Shown here piece by piece: positions 1 to 10,390 of a stretch of DNA of 64,000 nucleotides (positions are counted from its first letter, which is position 1; the number at the start of each line of letters is the position of its first letter). The notes under the pieces were generated by a model. That model was not told the origin of the DNA and made no database searches. It saw only the letters and a list, made by a program, of their open reading frames with translations. The stretch lies in NCBI GenBank assembly GCA_026874595.1, contig CM049313.1:68006659-68070658 (forward strand). Direction: 5' to 3'. This DNA is from Sipunculus nudus. Taxonomy: Eukaryota; Annelida; Sipuncula; Golfingiida; Sipunculidae. The position numbers and the translations under genes are program-made.

Positions 1-626
1 TGTTTACTGTGTATTATGTTAGATTCCTTAGATTGTTCGAGATATAGAAGCTTCTCGGCTGGAGGTGAGAAATTTTAAATAGGGGGCTGTGTTTTAAAGC
101 GGGAAAGAGGTGAGAGAATATTCCAGCGGACACGGAAGCAAGTTAGTCAGTGTGTGGGACCTATCCGATTATCCAGTAATTTCAGGGATTCTACTATTAC
201 TAAGTCTATATAATTTAATGCTGCCTGCCTCAAGTTGACTTTCTAGATTGTTACAAGAGCTTTACTTGGACTGTTATTCTCCGAGAGAATTCGTGTAAAC
301 TTTTCGCCAGGTTTATACATTTTAAAGGACTTATCGCTGTGACAGTTGTGGTATCCAGGTACTGTACACTTTATTTATATACTTGCATTTATTTACTCTT
401 GTACTGTTGTTATACTGTGTAATCGTATTGATTTAGTGAATTGTAATGTTAGGCTTGTTTTGAGAATAAATTATAATTATTTGATAACAAAAAACACTGA
501 CTTCTTTATTCATTCCCCTAGACATTTCACGCTGCCTAGTGTTACAGAATCTGATTTTTTTAATCTCCCTGACAAAATTTATGTTCATCACGCATACGTG
601 ATCTGTTTATATTAGGTTATGAAACA
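1..626 (+). repeat. Solo LTR of Gmr1-like family, cut by window start
   Basis: Plus-oriented LTR matching the solo LTR at 21847-22719 and the two LTRs of the element at 49957-57071. The shared blocks include the stretch around 50-70 (ttctcggct), the block at 345-470 (ggtatccaggtactg... tactgttgttatactg), the block at 490-560 (cactgacttctttattcattcccctagac followed by cacgctgcctagtgttacag) and the terminal block at 570-626. By alignment with the 21847 copy, about 215 bp of the LTR lies left of the window. No internal retroelement sequence follows position 626, so this is either a solo LTR or the right LTR of an element whose body lies outside the window. Reading frames inside it are not genes. 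Confidence 0.8.
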
Positions 627-884
627 TATTTAAATATTTCAGTCTGTTAAAAAAATCATAAAAAGTTAATTCAAGTTTATGTGAAACATAAATTATTCTT
701 TTACATTGCGATGGTTACTTATCTTGATTCCACACGTACAAGGTATATCTATGGGCTACCTTATCCGTCAATGAAGTCAATATAAAACCGGAGTGGTAGG
801 TATAGGACGTGTTTATAAACCAGGTGTATGCCGATCACGGGCGTAGAACAGCCCTTCTGTAATCTTGAGCCTGCCACACTAGGG

Positions 885-1726
885 CAGGGATGGGCAACGG
901 CTAAACTACGTGGGGTAACTTGATGTGGTCCGCAAGCGCCCTCGCAAGCGATATCAATTTGTGCTCGAATCGAATTATGCCTTGGCAGGTGTGGCCGTTT
1001 TTAAATTGGAAGCTAAGATCAGTTGGATGAAGAATCCCTTTTCCATAATATTGAAGCATCCTCAAGTGATCTCCGGCTGTAATTAATTGACAATACTCTG
1101 GGGCAGTGTTTTGCGCTTCTCTCATGGCAGAAAATTAAATCAATTTGGTAAAGTTTCCAGAATAATGTGCGTATTCCTTGTTTTATTAAGCTTATATTTC
1201 AAACAAGCTTTCTCATGGAAGAGTGTAAACAATATTGAGTTGTTTCTATAAGACTCAGCATTGCACTCTGCTTTGAGTTTAACTTCAATAATCCTGTATC
1301 CTGCTTCTAACAAAATTGTACAGTATTGTTAACAATTTCATATATTCATTTAAAAATTTGAGAAACTGTTGAGTATCATTTATGCAGCAACACATTATAC
1401 ATTCATTTTTATCTTTCTATTTAATTCTTTAGTGTGCCAAAGAAATCAGCTATTTAAACAATACTTGTTTATCTATACAAAAATTACTTTTTTTATTGAG
1501 TAGATTTAGCTATATACCGACGCGGTCCGCTAGATATCTTACTGATGCTCCACTGTCTTAGTAATATATTTAACCCATACTTTATAGATAAAGCGTCTGA
1601 CTAAGCCCAGACCAACTGGGACCCGTCGGGCGCCGTCTAGATGGGATTGAAAAACTATCTGAGACCCGTCCATCTGGGATGACACCGTTCATGTGTCCCC
1701 CTTTGAGAATACGTTGCCCACCCCTG
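885..1726 (-). mobile_element. Non-autonomous hAT-type DNA transposon with TIRs
   Basis: The left end reads CAGGGATGGGCAACG from 885 and the right end reads CGTTGCCCACCCCTG to 1726, a near-perfect 15-bp terminal inverted repeat of the canonical hAT form (CAGGGnTGGGCAA). The flanking 8-mers are cactaggg (877-884) and ctcttggg (1727-1734). They match at six of eight positions and are each one change from ctctaggg, as expected for a decayed hAT 8-bp target duplication. The sequence just inside the left end (gatgtggtccgcaagcgc) resembles hAT/Charlie-type ends. A minus-strand open frame of 74 codons at 901-1125 starts with ATG but I cannot assign it to a transposase domain. At 842 bp the element is too short to be autonomous. 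Orientation is arbitrary. Confidence 0.72.
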
Positions 1727-4350
1727 CTCTTGGGCTACAACATGTGGGGCCCAATTTATCTTGCAAAATGTTGCTTCAAAAATGCTATTGAAACGACTCC
1801 TCTGTGGGTACAGTTCAAGGGCGTTGCGTAATACAGTCTCAGTCACCCAGAACCCCAAAGTCTCACTCTATTTGGGCACTATTGTCAATCATTCCTTTGT
1901 AAAATATGACACAACGGTCCTTGGAAGTTTATATTTTCATTATCATTTCTAACCATTAATATTACACGTAATTGCCTTTAAAAGTTGCTCTACAATACTG
2001 CCAACCAATTGCTCTAAGTGCATGCTGTGTCAGACCTCACGCAACTTTGCAATTAACGGGTCATTACAACACTAAAGGCCTTCCCACTGTCGAATTACTG
2101 GCCCAATAATGGTATGAGTCACATTATCTGGTAGATATAGACCTTTTGGTGTAAAAGTTAAAGGTAATGTTTCAACGGGTCCTGACCTGAGCTAATTAAC
2201 ACCCGCTGGTTGGTTACTCCACTGGGACGAGCATTTGTCACTATGGTCCTCATGAGCATATGCCACCTTGGGGCAGGACATAACACGATGGTTAAGCAAG
2301 CTAGCATTCCATATATATATATATATATGCGCGTATGCGACGGCATGCGAATGCAGTACGTATGCGTATTGCCGCTAGAAATCATACGCCTGTTATTCCA
2401 TCAACACGTATGCCTATGCAGAAAAATCTGGTTTATAGTATAGAGCTGCATGATACGAGAACTCATCTGCCAGAGGAATACCCTGTCACTGACGTCAGAG
2501 TGTGGAATTTTCCCGTACGTTACAATGCGTATGTGTTTTCAATCGCTACAGTCAGTGTTCGAAACGTACTTCATACGTATAAATAATATATTTAGGGGTT
2601 GGGTCCTATTACAGGGGTTCTTTAACTATTACTATTGCTATTACTATCACTATTAATATTATTTCGTAATCTAGCTATTAATATTACTTTAACAATTTTT
2701 TCATCTTTTACTATTACTTTTTATATAACTCGGTTTATTTTACTATTATTATTACTATAAATATAACTTTATTTCAAATAGTGGGATGTGTATATGCTGA
2801 TCTTGCCCACTGCATAACCTCACCGTCATCCCCCTTTAGGTGAAACTTTAACGTGTTGGTATATTTAAATTGTAACGTTGTAATTTAAAAAGGAAATAGA
2901 TAAATTGAAATCCTTTAGTATAAATTAGCTTTCTCGCGCAATTAATGCGTACGACTTGACTTAGTTCAGATATTATTAATTTTCAACGAGTTCATGATAC
3001 AACAAAAACCAATTCCTGGAAAACTGATATTCACCACAGTTTAAGACTGTGTATCTTTTACATTTACTAATACATATCTCACAATGTTCAAAGAAAATCA
3101 AATAAAAAACTTCCTGTTCAGCAAAATTTCAAAACAAAAAGAGTAAGGTTTGAATTGTCATGAAACACAAAATATTAAAGTAATGTTTAGTGCAATTGAG
3201 TATAATTAAATATGTCCAGTTCCTGTTCAACACAACATATACCCAGTAATATATATAATATATTATATATTCCCGACTGGTCCAGACGAGATCCCGATCC
3301 GGATTATATATTCGGATCTAGTAGGAGATTTTAGGGACATCTTACACCATGTCAAATTTTGGATTTGTAGATCTTACGGTTTCAAAACGTGCCCTGTTAA
3401 CGGAAGTCCGGACGGCCGGACAGAGGGACGATTTGATGATGATGGACGAGTGACAAGAGACCCTGACTTTAGCTCAGATGACTTTTAGTCAACAGAGCTA
3501 AAAATGAATGAAATTAATAAACCTAAACCAAATAAATTAAAAGAAACGTTTGCACAGTTAAGAATCAATACCAAGATCATCCAAATCTGCCAAGGCATTC
3601 CAGAAATATTGTGATCGGAAGGTTGCACGGCATGTTGGGACAAATCACCGATAAAGGGGTAGGGGTTGCCTGTTTTGAGCTGCAGGGCAGACCTACCGTC
3701 TGCATGTGCAACTTAAGACTGTCATTTTCTAATGTCCCTAAGTATACTACAATGGAAAATAAACCTAAGATTAGCGATAAAATTTTGCATTTAAAGCGAT
3801 GTATCCCGGGGACTTAGTCAGTTAATGACTTCCTATCCAACTCATAGATGTATCTTCTTGCTAACCTCATGCCTATAAATCTCTTTTGATTATCAAATCA
3901 ATGTTAAATTGTTGATATATAAAATGTTTTTGATCATTTTAGATACAGAATTTACTTATTTTGACTCATACACACATAATGCATATAAATAATACAAGTC
4001 AAAAATTTTTTATTCATGAAGTTTAACATATTTGGAACTTTTTACAAAGGTTAAGCTGTGCCAAAAAAGTCGGTAATATTCTTTTATTCCGTAAATTAAT
4101 TAATGTCATATATCAGTCTTTCTAATAAGCATTGGTTCAACTGACACTATGTTTTTGAAGTTTGTCATGACGAAATTAAATTTAAGGTTTTGAGTATAGG
4201 CTGAATGTTTGTGAATTTTCTTTAATTTATTCAGAGGTACGTGCTTAATGCGTTAATTAGTATTATGTCAACTTACAGTCTGGATCAGGATTTGGACTGA
4301 ACCAGATCCGGATCGGATTAGACCAATCGGCGGAGATCAGGATCTGGGCC
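1727..4350. other. AT-rich non-coding stretch with minor repeats
   Basis: No gene is recognisable. It contains (AT)n at 2311-2328, followed to about 2590 by a stretch unusually rich in the word CGTATGCG and its variants, and a low-complexity TTACTATTA run at 2620-2760. Around 3285-3510 there is a block with gatccggat words, the run cggacggccggacaga and paired AGCTC/GAGCT words near 3470-3500. That layout is reminiscent of dispersed repeats common in bivalve genomes (recollection, low confidence). Short open frames here overlap on both strands and show no domain. Confidence 0.5.
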
Positions 4351-4356
4351 TTGACG

Positions 4357-4358
4357 TA

Positions 4359-4432
<74 letters not shown>
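4357..4432. repeat. (TA)n microsatellite
   Basis: A nearly pure TA dinucleotide run of about 76 bp, interrupted by a single G near the start. It lies immediately downstream, in minus-strand sense, of the hammerhead-like motif and the Penelope-like element. Confidence 0.97.
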
Positions 4433-4433
<1 letters not shown>

Positions 4434-4471
4434 CTCTGAAGAAAAACAACACTGTTAATTCACAACAGTCT

Positions 4472-4499
4472 GTTTCACGGGATGCGACCCGATCATCAG
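4472..4499 (-). ncRNA. Hammerhead-ribozyme-like core, probably a relic
   Basis: On the minus strand the conserved core words appear in the right order: CTGATGA (4493-4499), then a hairpin whose four inner pairs CGGG/CCCG close a six-base loop (within 4477-4492), then GAAAC (4472-4476). A further hairpin ACTGTT/AACAGT follows at about 4452-4470 in the position of stem III. Penelope-like elements are known to carry hammerhead motifs in their repeats, and this lies about 650 bp beyond the stop of the minus-strand Penelope-like frame. Against it: the first stem II pair would be U-U, and I cannot find a stem I pairing upstream and downstream flanks. It could be a dead ribozyme or a coincidence. 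Confidence 0.35.
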
Positions 4500-4582
4500 G
4501 TGATTGTGGTTAGAATGAAGCTAACGGCGTGGTTTGAAAGCCGAGACTTTACGAGATTACGAGATTATGCTTTGTGCGATTC

Positions 4583-4601
4583 GGGGGGGGGGGGGGGGGG
4601 G
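4583..4601. repeat. Poly-G tract, 19 G
   Basis: Uninterrupted run of 19 G on the plus strand. It produces proline-rich spurious frames on the minus strand. Confidence 0.97.
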
Positions 4602-5030
4602 CATGTGAAAAACTGACACTGATCCTATTGTCCTCGGGTGCACAATAGGATTGGTCGGGGTACACGTGCGATACTGGAACATAACAGGGCGGGGCAATGA
4701 GGTTATTATTGTTGTAAATTTTATATATAATACAAAGATATATACCAGGATGCTCAATTAGCATATTGAACCGATTTCTAATAGGGTCTTGGAAGTAGTG
4801 AACATATCAGTAGTATACATATGATAAAAATACACATATACTATGAAAATACACAATATACAAAGCAAATATACAATATAAAAGGCAACTATACTATACT
4901 TTACTCATACCAAATGCAATCCACTCTGTACACTCACCATGATGTAGTGGTAACGCCATGTCCCTCATCACTGCAAAGCAGTGAGAGAACAACTACCTGA
5001 ACAGGTAAGTCTGCCCAGCGGATCCTCGTT

Positions 5031-5052
5031 GGGGGGTGGGGGGGGGGGGGGG
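5031..5052. repeat. Poly-G tract with one T
   Basis: Six G, one T, then fifteen G, just beyond the 3' end of the Penelope-like reading frame. Confidence 0.97.
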
Positions 5053-5155
5053 TTTAAGGGGGAACGCTGAATATTAGTCGAATGCTAGGTTTTAAAATAT
5101 TTCAGGGTGAATTTGTTTTGATGGCGGCACTTGGGGAGAATTTCAGCTCTTGAGT

Positions 5156-6289
5156 TCAACAATGATCCAGGGGGGCCGTTTCTATAAGTAGCTTTTCAGA
5201 CAAGCAGAGATCACACTTCCGAGTCCCACAGAAGTAAGGTGCTGCCTTGGCAGATATTTCCCAGGAGAGCTTGTAATTGGTATTGTTGTCTTTTAGTGAC
5301 CAAATGTGTTTAGACAGTTCAGTATTTTTAGCGTTGGATCTGTTCCGAAAGGATTGCTTGTGGTTATTGTATCTTGTCTTGAAATCACCTTCAGTACACC
5401 CTATGTAGTGTTTCACGTCATTGTCTGTTCTAACTGGTTCCTTATAGACAATGCATTTCAGCTGACATTGACCATTCATAGGACATTCGTCTTTTTTACG
5501 GGAGTTACATTGTTTTTGAGGTACATTCACAGCATTGTCGGTATTTAAAACCTCCCTATTATGTTTGCTGATCAGGTTAGACATGTTGGGTAGACAGCTA
5601 TAGCTAATTTTCAAATTGTTCCTGTTGAATAACCTGTGGTACCTGTGATGTTGAGGGAAGTGTTTTTCAACTAGTTTCATGAATTGTCTGCCAATGTTGG
5701 TTTTTACATGACGGCTGTAGGGTGGATTAAACCATATTATTTTCCTTTTCCTGTTTCTTTTGCTTTTCACTGTGGGTTCAACATATTTTAAGCTTTCTGA
5801 GAACCCGCTTTTCGCTAAAGCTTTGTCATACATGGGTTTGGCTTTCATAAATAGCTCTTTATTGCAGGAGATGTCAGATACACGTTTGCTGATCATCATA
5901 GGTATCTGCCTAATGATAGCTGGGGGGTGATTGGATTGTGCGTGGATATAGAGCGGGTCATTGTTCGGTTTTCTGTAAGGGTAGAAGATGTCATTTTGGA
6001 GGTCAAATGTTACGTCTAAGAAATCTGTGCACGTCAGGTTAGTTTCAATGGTTATCTTTAACCCAACATTGGAAAAGAGTTTGATCATTTTCTTACGGGT
6101 GCTGTCTGCTTTGGGTCCAGACATGTTGGGGAAACAACCTAAACCGTCATCATGATACTGCAGGCCTAGAGCATTTTCACCAAATTCCTTTTTCAACATA
6201 TCTAGGATGTATAAACCAACAATTTCGCATACTTCAGCGCCATCAAAACTGCCCATGGTGACGTCAAAACTAGTATGATCTTTTTTCAC
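5156..6289 (-). CDS. Penelope-like retroelement: C-terminal RT plus GIY-YIG endonuclease
   Basis: An open minus-strand frame of 377 codons. Residues 8-30 (FDVTMGSFDGAEV onward) and the catalytic YHDD at 45-48 belong to the reverse transcriptase palm. Residues 67-135 contain the RT block FLDVTFDL, the YRKPNNDPLYI block and NHPPAIIRQIP, typical of Penelope-like RTs. A cysteine cluster (C261, C269, C275, C279) precedes the GIY-YIG nuclease, seen as HYIGCTEG with YIG at 295-297, R306 and E324. The first half of the GIY motif is degenerate (VKH). A CxC-type knuckle lies at 354-362. These proteins copy RNA at a cut made by the GIY-YIG domain in the nucleus. Full-length family members are longer: the frame is closed upstream by an in-frame TGA just before 6289, so the N-terminal RT motifs are missing. 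The frame has no natural ATG at its edge; the first in-frame ATG encodes M12. Strongest intact coding stretch in the window. Confidence 0.88.
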   Translation of the reverse strand: MKKDHTSFDVTMGSFDGAEVCEIVGLYILDMLKKEFGENALGLQYHDDGLGCFPNMSGPKADSTRKKMIKLFSNVGLKITIETNLTCTDFLDVTFDLQNDIFYPYRKPNNDPLYIHAQSNHPPAIIRQIPMMISKRVSDISCNKELFMKAKPMYDKALAKSGFSESLKYVEPTVKSKRNRKRKIIWFNPPYSRHVKTNIGRQFMKLVEKHFPQHHRYHRLFNRNNLKISYSCLPNMSNLISKHNREVLNTDNAVNVPQKQCNSRKKDECPMNGQCQLKCIVYKEPVRTDNDVKHYIGCTEGDFKTRYNNHKQSFRNRSNAKNTELSKHIWSLKDNNTNYKLSWEISAKAAPYFCGTRKCDLCLSEKLLIETAPLDHC

Positions 6290-9200
6290 TCAGGTGTTAC
6301 CGTTGCTAAACAGTAAGCTTATATATATATATCTCATAATCTTCTTACTTGTAGCATTCACATTCAACCTATTCCTGTTCAGCAAAACACAGAAGTCCTG
6401 GGAATTTCGTGTCCACCAGGTTTTTTTTTTTTACATTCGTTAGAATAGCCCATTTAATTTATCGTGAGCAGATGTTTCTTAAACCTGATAAACTTAAGAT
6501 GTTTAAACACACTAAGCAAGCTTTGTCCAAGCCATATAATGCTTAGACTGCAATACTTGTTAGAACAAACAGGCCTTTATACCCTGTCTGTGTAAGCACT
6601 AATTCAGTCATCAGAGGTTATGACTATCAGACATGAGATATGACTATAAACCTCTGAAGTTCTCAAACATGATCAGCACTGCAGCAGGATCAATGTCTAG
6701 CCTCAGCTGTGAATAACTTGCCTAACATAATGGGTAAATGTATATATGTATATATATATAATCTATCGTCGGTTTTGTACGTTTTCTGGAGACGGCGGGT
6801 ACATGCTTTTGTTTTCGGATCTATTCAAGTATAAGTATTTACTCAACATTGCTGTCAAATTATTGATTTCACAGTTTTGATAAAACTAAGATACCACATC
6901 CCGTATCAAGAGCTAAAAATGATTACATCTCAAAACTTATATCATCTTCATTCTGTGATATTTGATAAAATCCTCAAATTATCCAAATATCACTCCATGA
7001 CACAAATCCTTTCAGAAAAAGTATGACAGACTGACGTGGACTTTTATCCTGCGCAGATTTACCCACTGTACGGCCGGCAGAGAATAAATTGTCCATAATA
7101 GCGCTAGGTACAAGTGTACATGGTTATAACTACAAATCCGCCGAAAGAATTCGCCTTTTTCTCCATGAATATATGGGGACACATTCTACTGTTAAAAAAA
7201 TAAACAAGAAACGCCCCTATGGGTACCGGTCTCGGAAAACTACATGGCGGCAGCTGAATCAGAAAATCGCTTTTCTCACGAAAACTGATCCTGAGGAAAA
7301 GAAAGAAGGTATTGTGCACCTGACTTCATATTTGAGTATATGTTCAATCATTTGACACGTAAATCACGATTTTTTTATGTTTTTTTTTTTTTGTTATTGA
7401 AATGCTTCAATATAAATGCCTATATTTTGATCTGACACTTGGAACAGCTTATCAATTGTGATTGGAATTATGACTCCAGGCCAAGTCCGTTTATTTTGAA
7501 AAAAAGGCCTGTGAGTCATGTTGTCATGGCTACTAGCTAATCAGATTCACACTGAATAAAGTCGGCACCTGCGGCCTTAATCGGCCCTAGACTGGCCCAG
7601 TCGATTCAATGATAAAGAAATAATTTCTCCCCACTAAAAACGCAATCAAACGTGCTCTTGCTGTGTTGCAACGCTTAGAACCACTACTGCCACCTCGCAA
7701 AACTTAAAATACCAAAGCAAGGCAGGGCTAGATCCGCCTGGGATCTGCAAAATGCCAGAAAGTAGAGCTTTTCGATATATTTGAAAATATTTCAATTCTG
7801 TGTGGGAATACATTTGACATTCTCATATTCTGTATATCGACCCTCAGTACATATATATAATTCTTCATAATATAGTTATGATTAAATTCGTAGGATACAA
7901 AATACTGATCGTCAGGGCCATTCAAGGATTTAGTAAAAAATTCCTTATTTTTGAAACGGGAATTAAATTCCTGCGCATTAAAAAAGAAACCTTAAACGGA
8001 CAATAGATGCCGACGTTGCCAGGCGATGTTAAACACGCTCCATGAGCAATCATGACAGCATACAATGCCCACTCAGACGTTGTCAATTGCTATCGCCCTG
8101 CATTGCATTTTCTGATTCCCTAGGTTACCTCCTATACTTTTTTTACATCAGGCTTTTATTCATACAGAGCTAACTGGAAACATCCGATTAGACAAGGTAC
8201 TGCCTAGCAATAATTTATAGCCCTGGCACCCGTTCTCTCTGCTTACAATACACTAAATTAAGAGGGAGCCCTGGAAGATCCATTTTGTTGATAAGAAACA
8301 TTCTAATTAACGATAAATTTATAGTCTCATCTAATAGGGTAATAATTATAAAACAGCTTCGAAGCACGTTTGAAATGGCCTTTGTTCAACTGGATGGAAA
8401 ACAATATCCTGAAGACTGTAAACTTAAAAACCAATCATAGAACAGTTCACTGAAAAAAATGCTATTGCCCATTTAAATCTACAGATTTAATTGCAAGTAA
8501 TTACACAGGATGCTATCCGATTAACAAAAATCATTTTAACTAGGATTTTAAACAGTTTTTGTACTATTTCAAATTTATATAACACTCACTTATTCAGACT
8601 TTTAAGATTTGGTTATAAACTTTTTATTTGATGCCTTAAGTATCTTCAGCAGCTTTGACCTCACTGTTTCTTTTTTCAATTTAGGTCTATATATTAAACA
8701 TATAATCTTAACAAGATGCCGAAGTTAATGCAACAAAAGCTATATCATTCAAGCCATAATCAATGGTTCGTTTTTGTTGAAACATCATTTCACCTACGTG
8801 AATACTAGGATGTATGTAAAATTCTGTAGAGCCTCGGACATCGGTTACGTAGATTACGTAGTGTATAGTCTCGATCAAGACTGAATTGCTGGACTACGTC
8901 AGTTTTGGAAAAGGCATTCATTTTCCGAGGTGCAAAATATGCGTCCCGTAAAATAAATTTGCGAGATCTAAATTTTCGATGACAAAAGGCTGAAAATGAT
9001 ACATTATTTTCCTTCCTTCCAGGGATATATTTTAACAAGTTTGAGTGGAAAATAATACTTTCCACGGTATCTGAAACTCTCTACAGTCTAATTTTTACAA
9101 CACAGCATGGGCTTCCCAGAGCTATATCCTTCTGTTCGGCATCATCTCCGCTAGCCGTTTTCCTATTGGCCAGGACCTCACAATAAGCTGGTTCATTTGA

Positions 9201-9960
9201 ACGGATATGTTTACAACAGACGCACGTGTTGCGAAAACCGCGGGAGTTTACGAGATAATAAACAAAGGTCACATCATTGCTGTAAATCGTGAATAAAGCA
9301 ATCTAACTGATAATCGCTTGTTATAGCCCACCAAGCAGTTCACTAAAAACATTCGATGATGAAAATTAAACATATTTAAGATAAACACTCGCTTTTAGAC
9401 CAAAGCGGACTATGGGCTTTCCGCACGCCTAGTGTGAAAAGGCCATACCGCTTTATACCATGCATGCATGTTGATGGCCGTCAGTCGACAAATGGATAAT
9501 AATACAGTGAGTTAAGGAAGAATTGAGTCAAGTAAAAAGACAAAAAATGTTGAAATAAACATCCATAAACAATTCGTGAACATAATAAATGTACATTGGC
9601 ACTTTTTTTACACGTTTTTCCGTAATTATCGTTCGAAGGAGCTTGCTCTTTGTTCCGGACAACATGTTTCCATGCCGTTTAGGAAATTCAACGTCTGGTC
9701 CCATAACAAGATTCGCCTGTAGGGGCTGTCACGGAGACGAACGATGCCACCGTGGACGGTATACCTGCATGCACCAGCTGTGTACAATCAACCACCTGTG
9801 AATTTGTTTTGTGTTGAAATCGTAATGTGTTTTTTCAATGTTAGGAAAATTTTTGTGCTCGCGGATCTTACTATTTTTACACAGTCGCGGTTGTTGCGCA
9901 GAACAGCTTGGCGAGTTTTTGGGATACAGGAATAGACATAAAGATGGCGACACTCAGTGG
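6290..9960. other. AT-rich non-coding stretch
   Basis: No recognisable gene. It contains short TA runs (near 6320-6335 and 6740-6765) and T- or A-homopolymers (6421, 7379). Small open frames at 7089-7355 (+) and 7104-7319 (-) overlap on opposite strands; others occur at 8805-9065 (-) and 9589-9801 (+). They lack recognisable domains and are read as chance. Confidence 0.5.
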
Positions 9961-9962
9961 CG

Positions 9963-10033
9963 TTAGTTTATCTTCAAGGGTAGGGGTAGTTGGTAGTTAA
10001 CTCTCAGGCGTGGGAGCGTAATCCAAGTCGGGA

Positions 10034-10108
<75 letters not shown>

Positions 10109-10390
10109 CTATGTGTCATATTGCAAATATATTACTATTAAGTATAAAGTTTTAAAAAATACGGTTTCTTGAATAGGATCATTCAAATCAGATATCTAAT
10201 GCTCAATTAGATATATAATACTTCATAGTAAACTCAGAAATGGAACCAAAGTCTATTATTCTTATTATAAATATGTTCCATTTTCAATGTATAGATGTTT
10301 TACTCTGAATAGTTAGGAGGAGGGTTACATTGACCATTCCAACTTGCAAAAAAAAGCGAGGCGGGATATAAACACCCCCCCCCCCCTCTG
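9963..10390 (+). repeat. Dispersed repeat R1 with internal (TA)n and poly-C end
   Basis: Copy 1 of a family also seen at 43528-43819 (minus) and 46090-46445 (plus). The order is: a degenerate tRNA-like head (tagttggtagttaac), a (TA)n tract at 10039-10102, then a stretch sharing tattgcaaatatatta and aaatggaaccaaagtctatta with the other copies, the block atagttaggaggaggg, and a C13 run at 10375-10387. Copy identity is moderate but the blocks are collinear. The tRNA-like head suggests a SINE, though the A and B boxes are weak in this copy. Confidence 0.6.
10039..10102. repeat. (TA)n microsatellite
   Basis: A 64-bp TA run with a single G, internal to dispersed repeat R1. Confidence 0.97.

Noticed and set aside
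346-615. 89-codon plus frame near the window start
   Set aside because: It lies inside an LTR, is AT-rich, and the same region of the other LTR copies is not open.
4549-4764. Two overlapping minus-strand frames with proline or proline-rich runs
   Set aside because: The prolines come from the G19 homopolymer; there is no domain and the two frames exclude each other.
5306-5548. Plus-strand 80-codon frame
   Set aside because: Antisense to the GIY-YIG part of the Penelope-like frame.
9990-10172. Frame rich in IYIYIY residues
   Set aside because: It is the translation of a (TA)n microsatellite.
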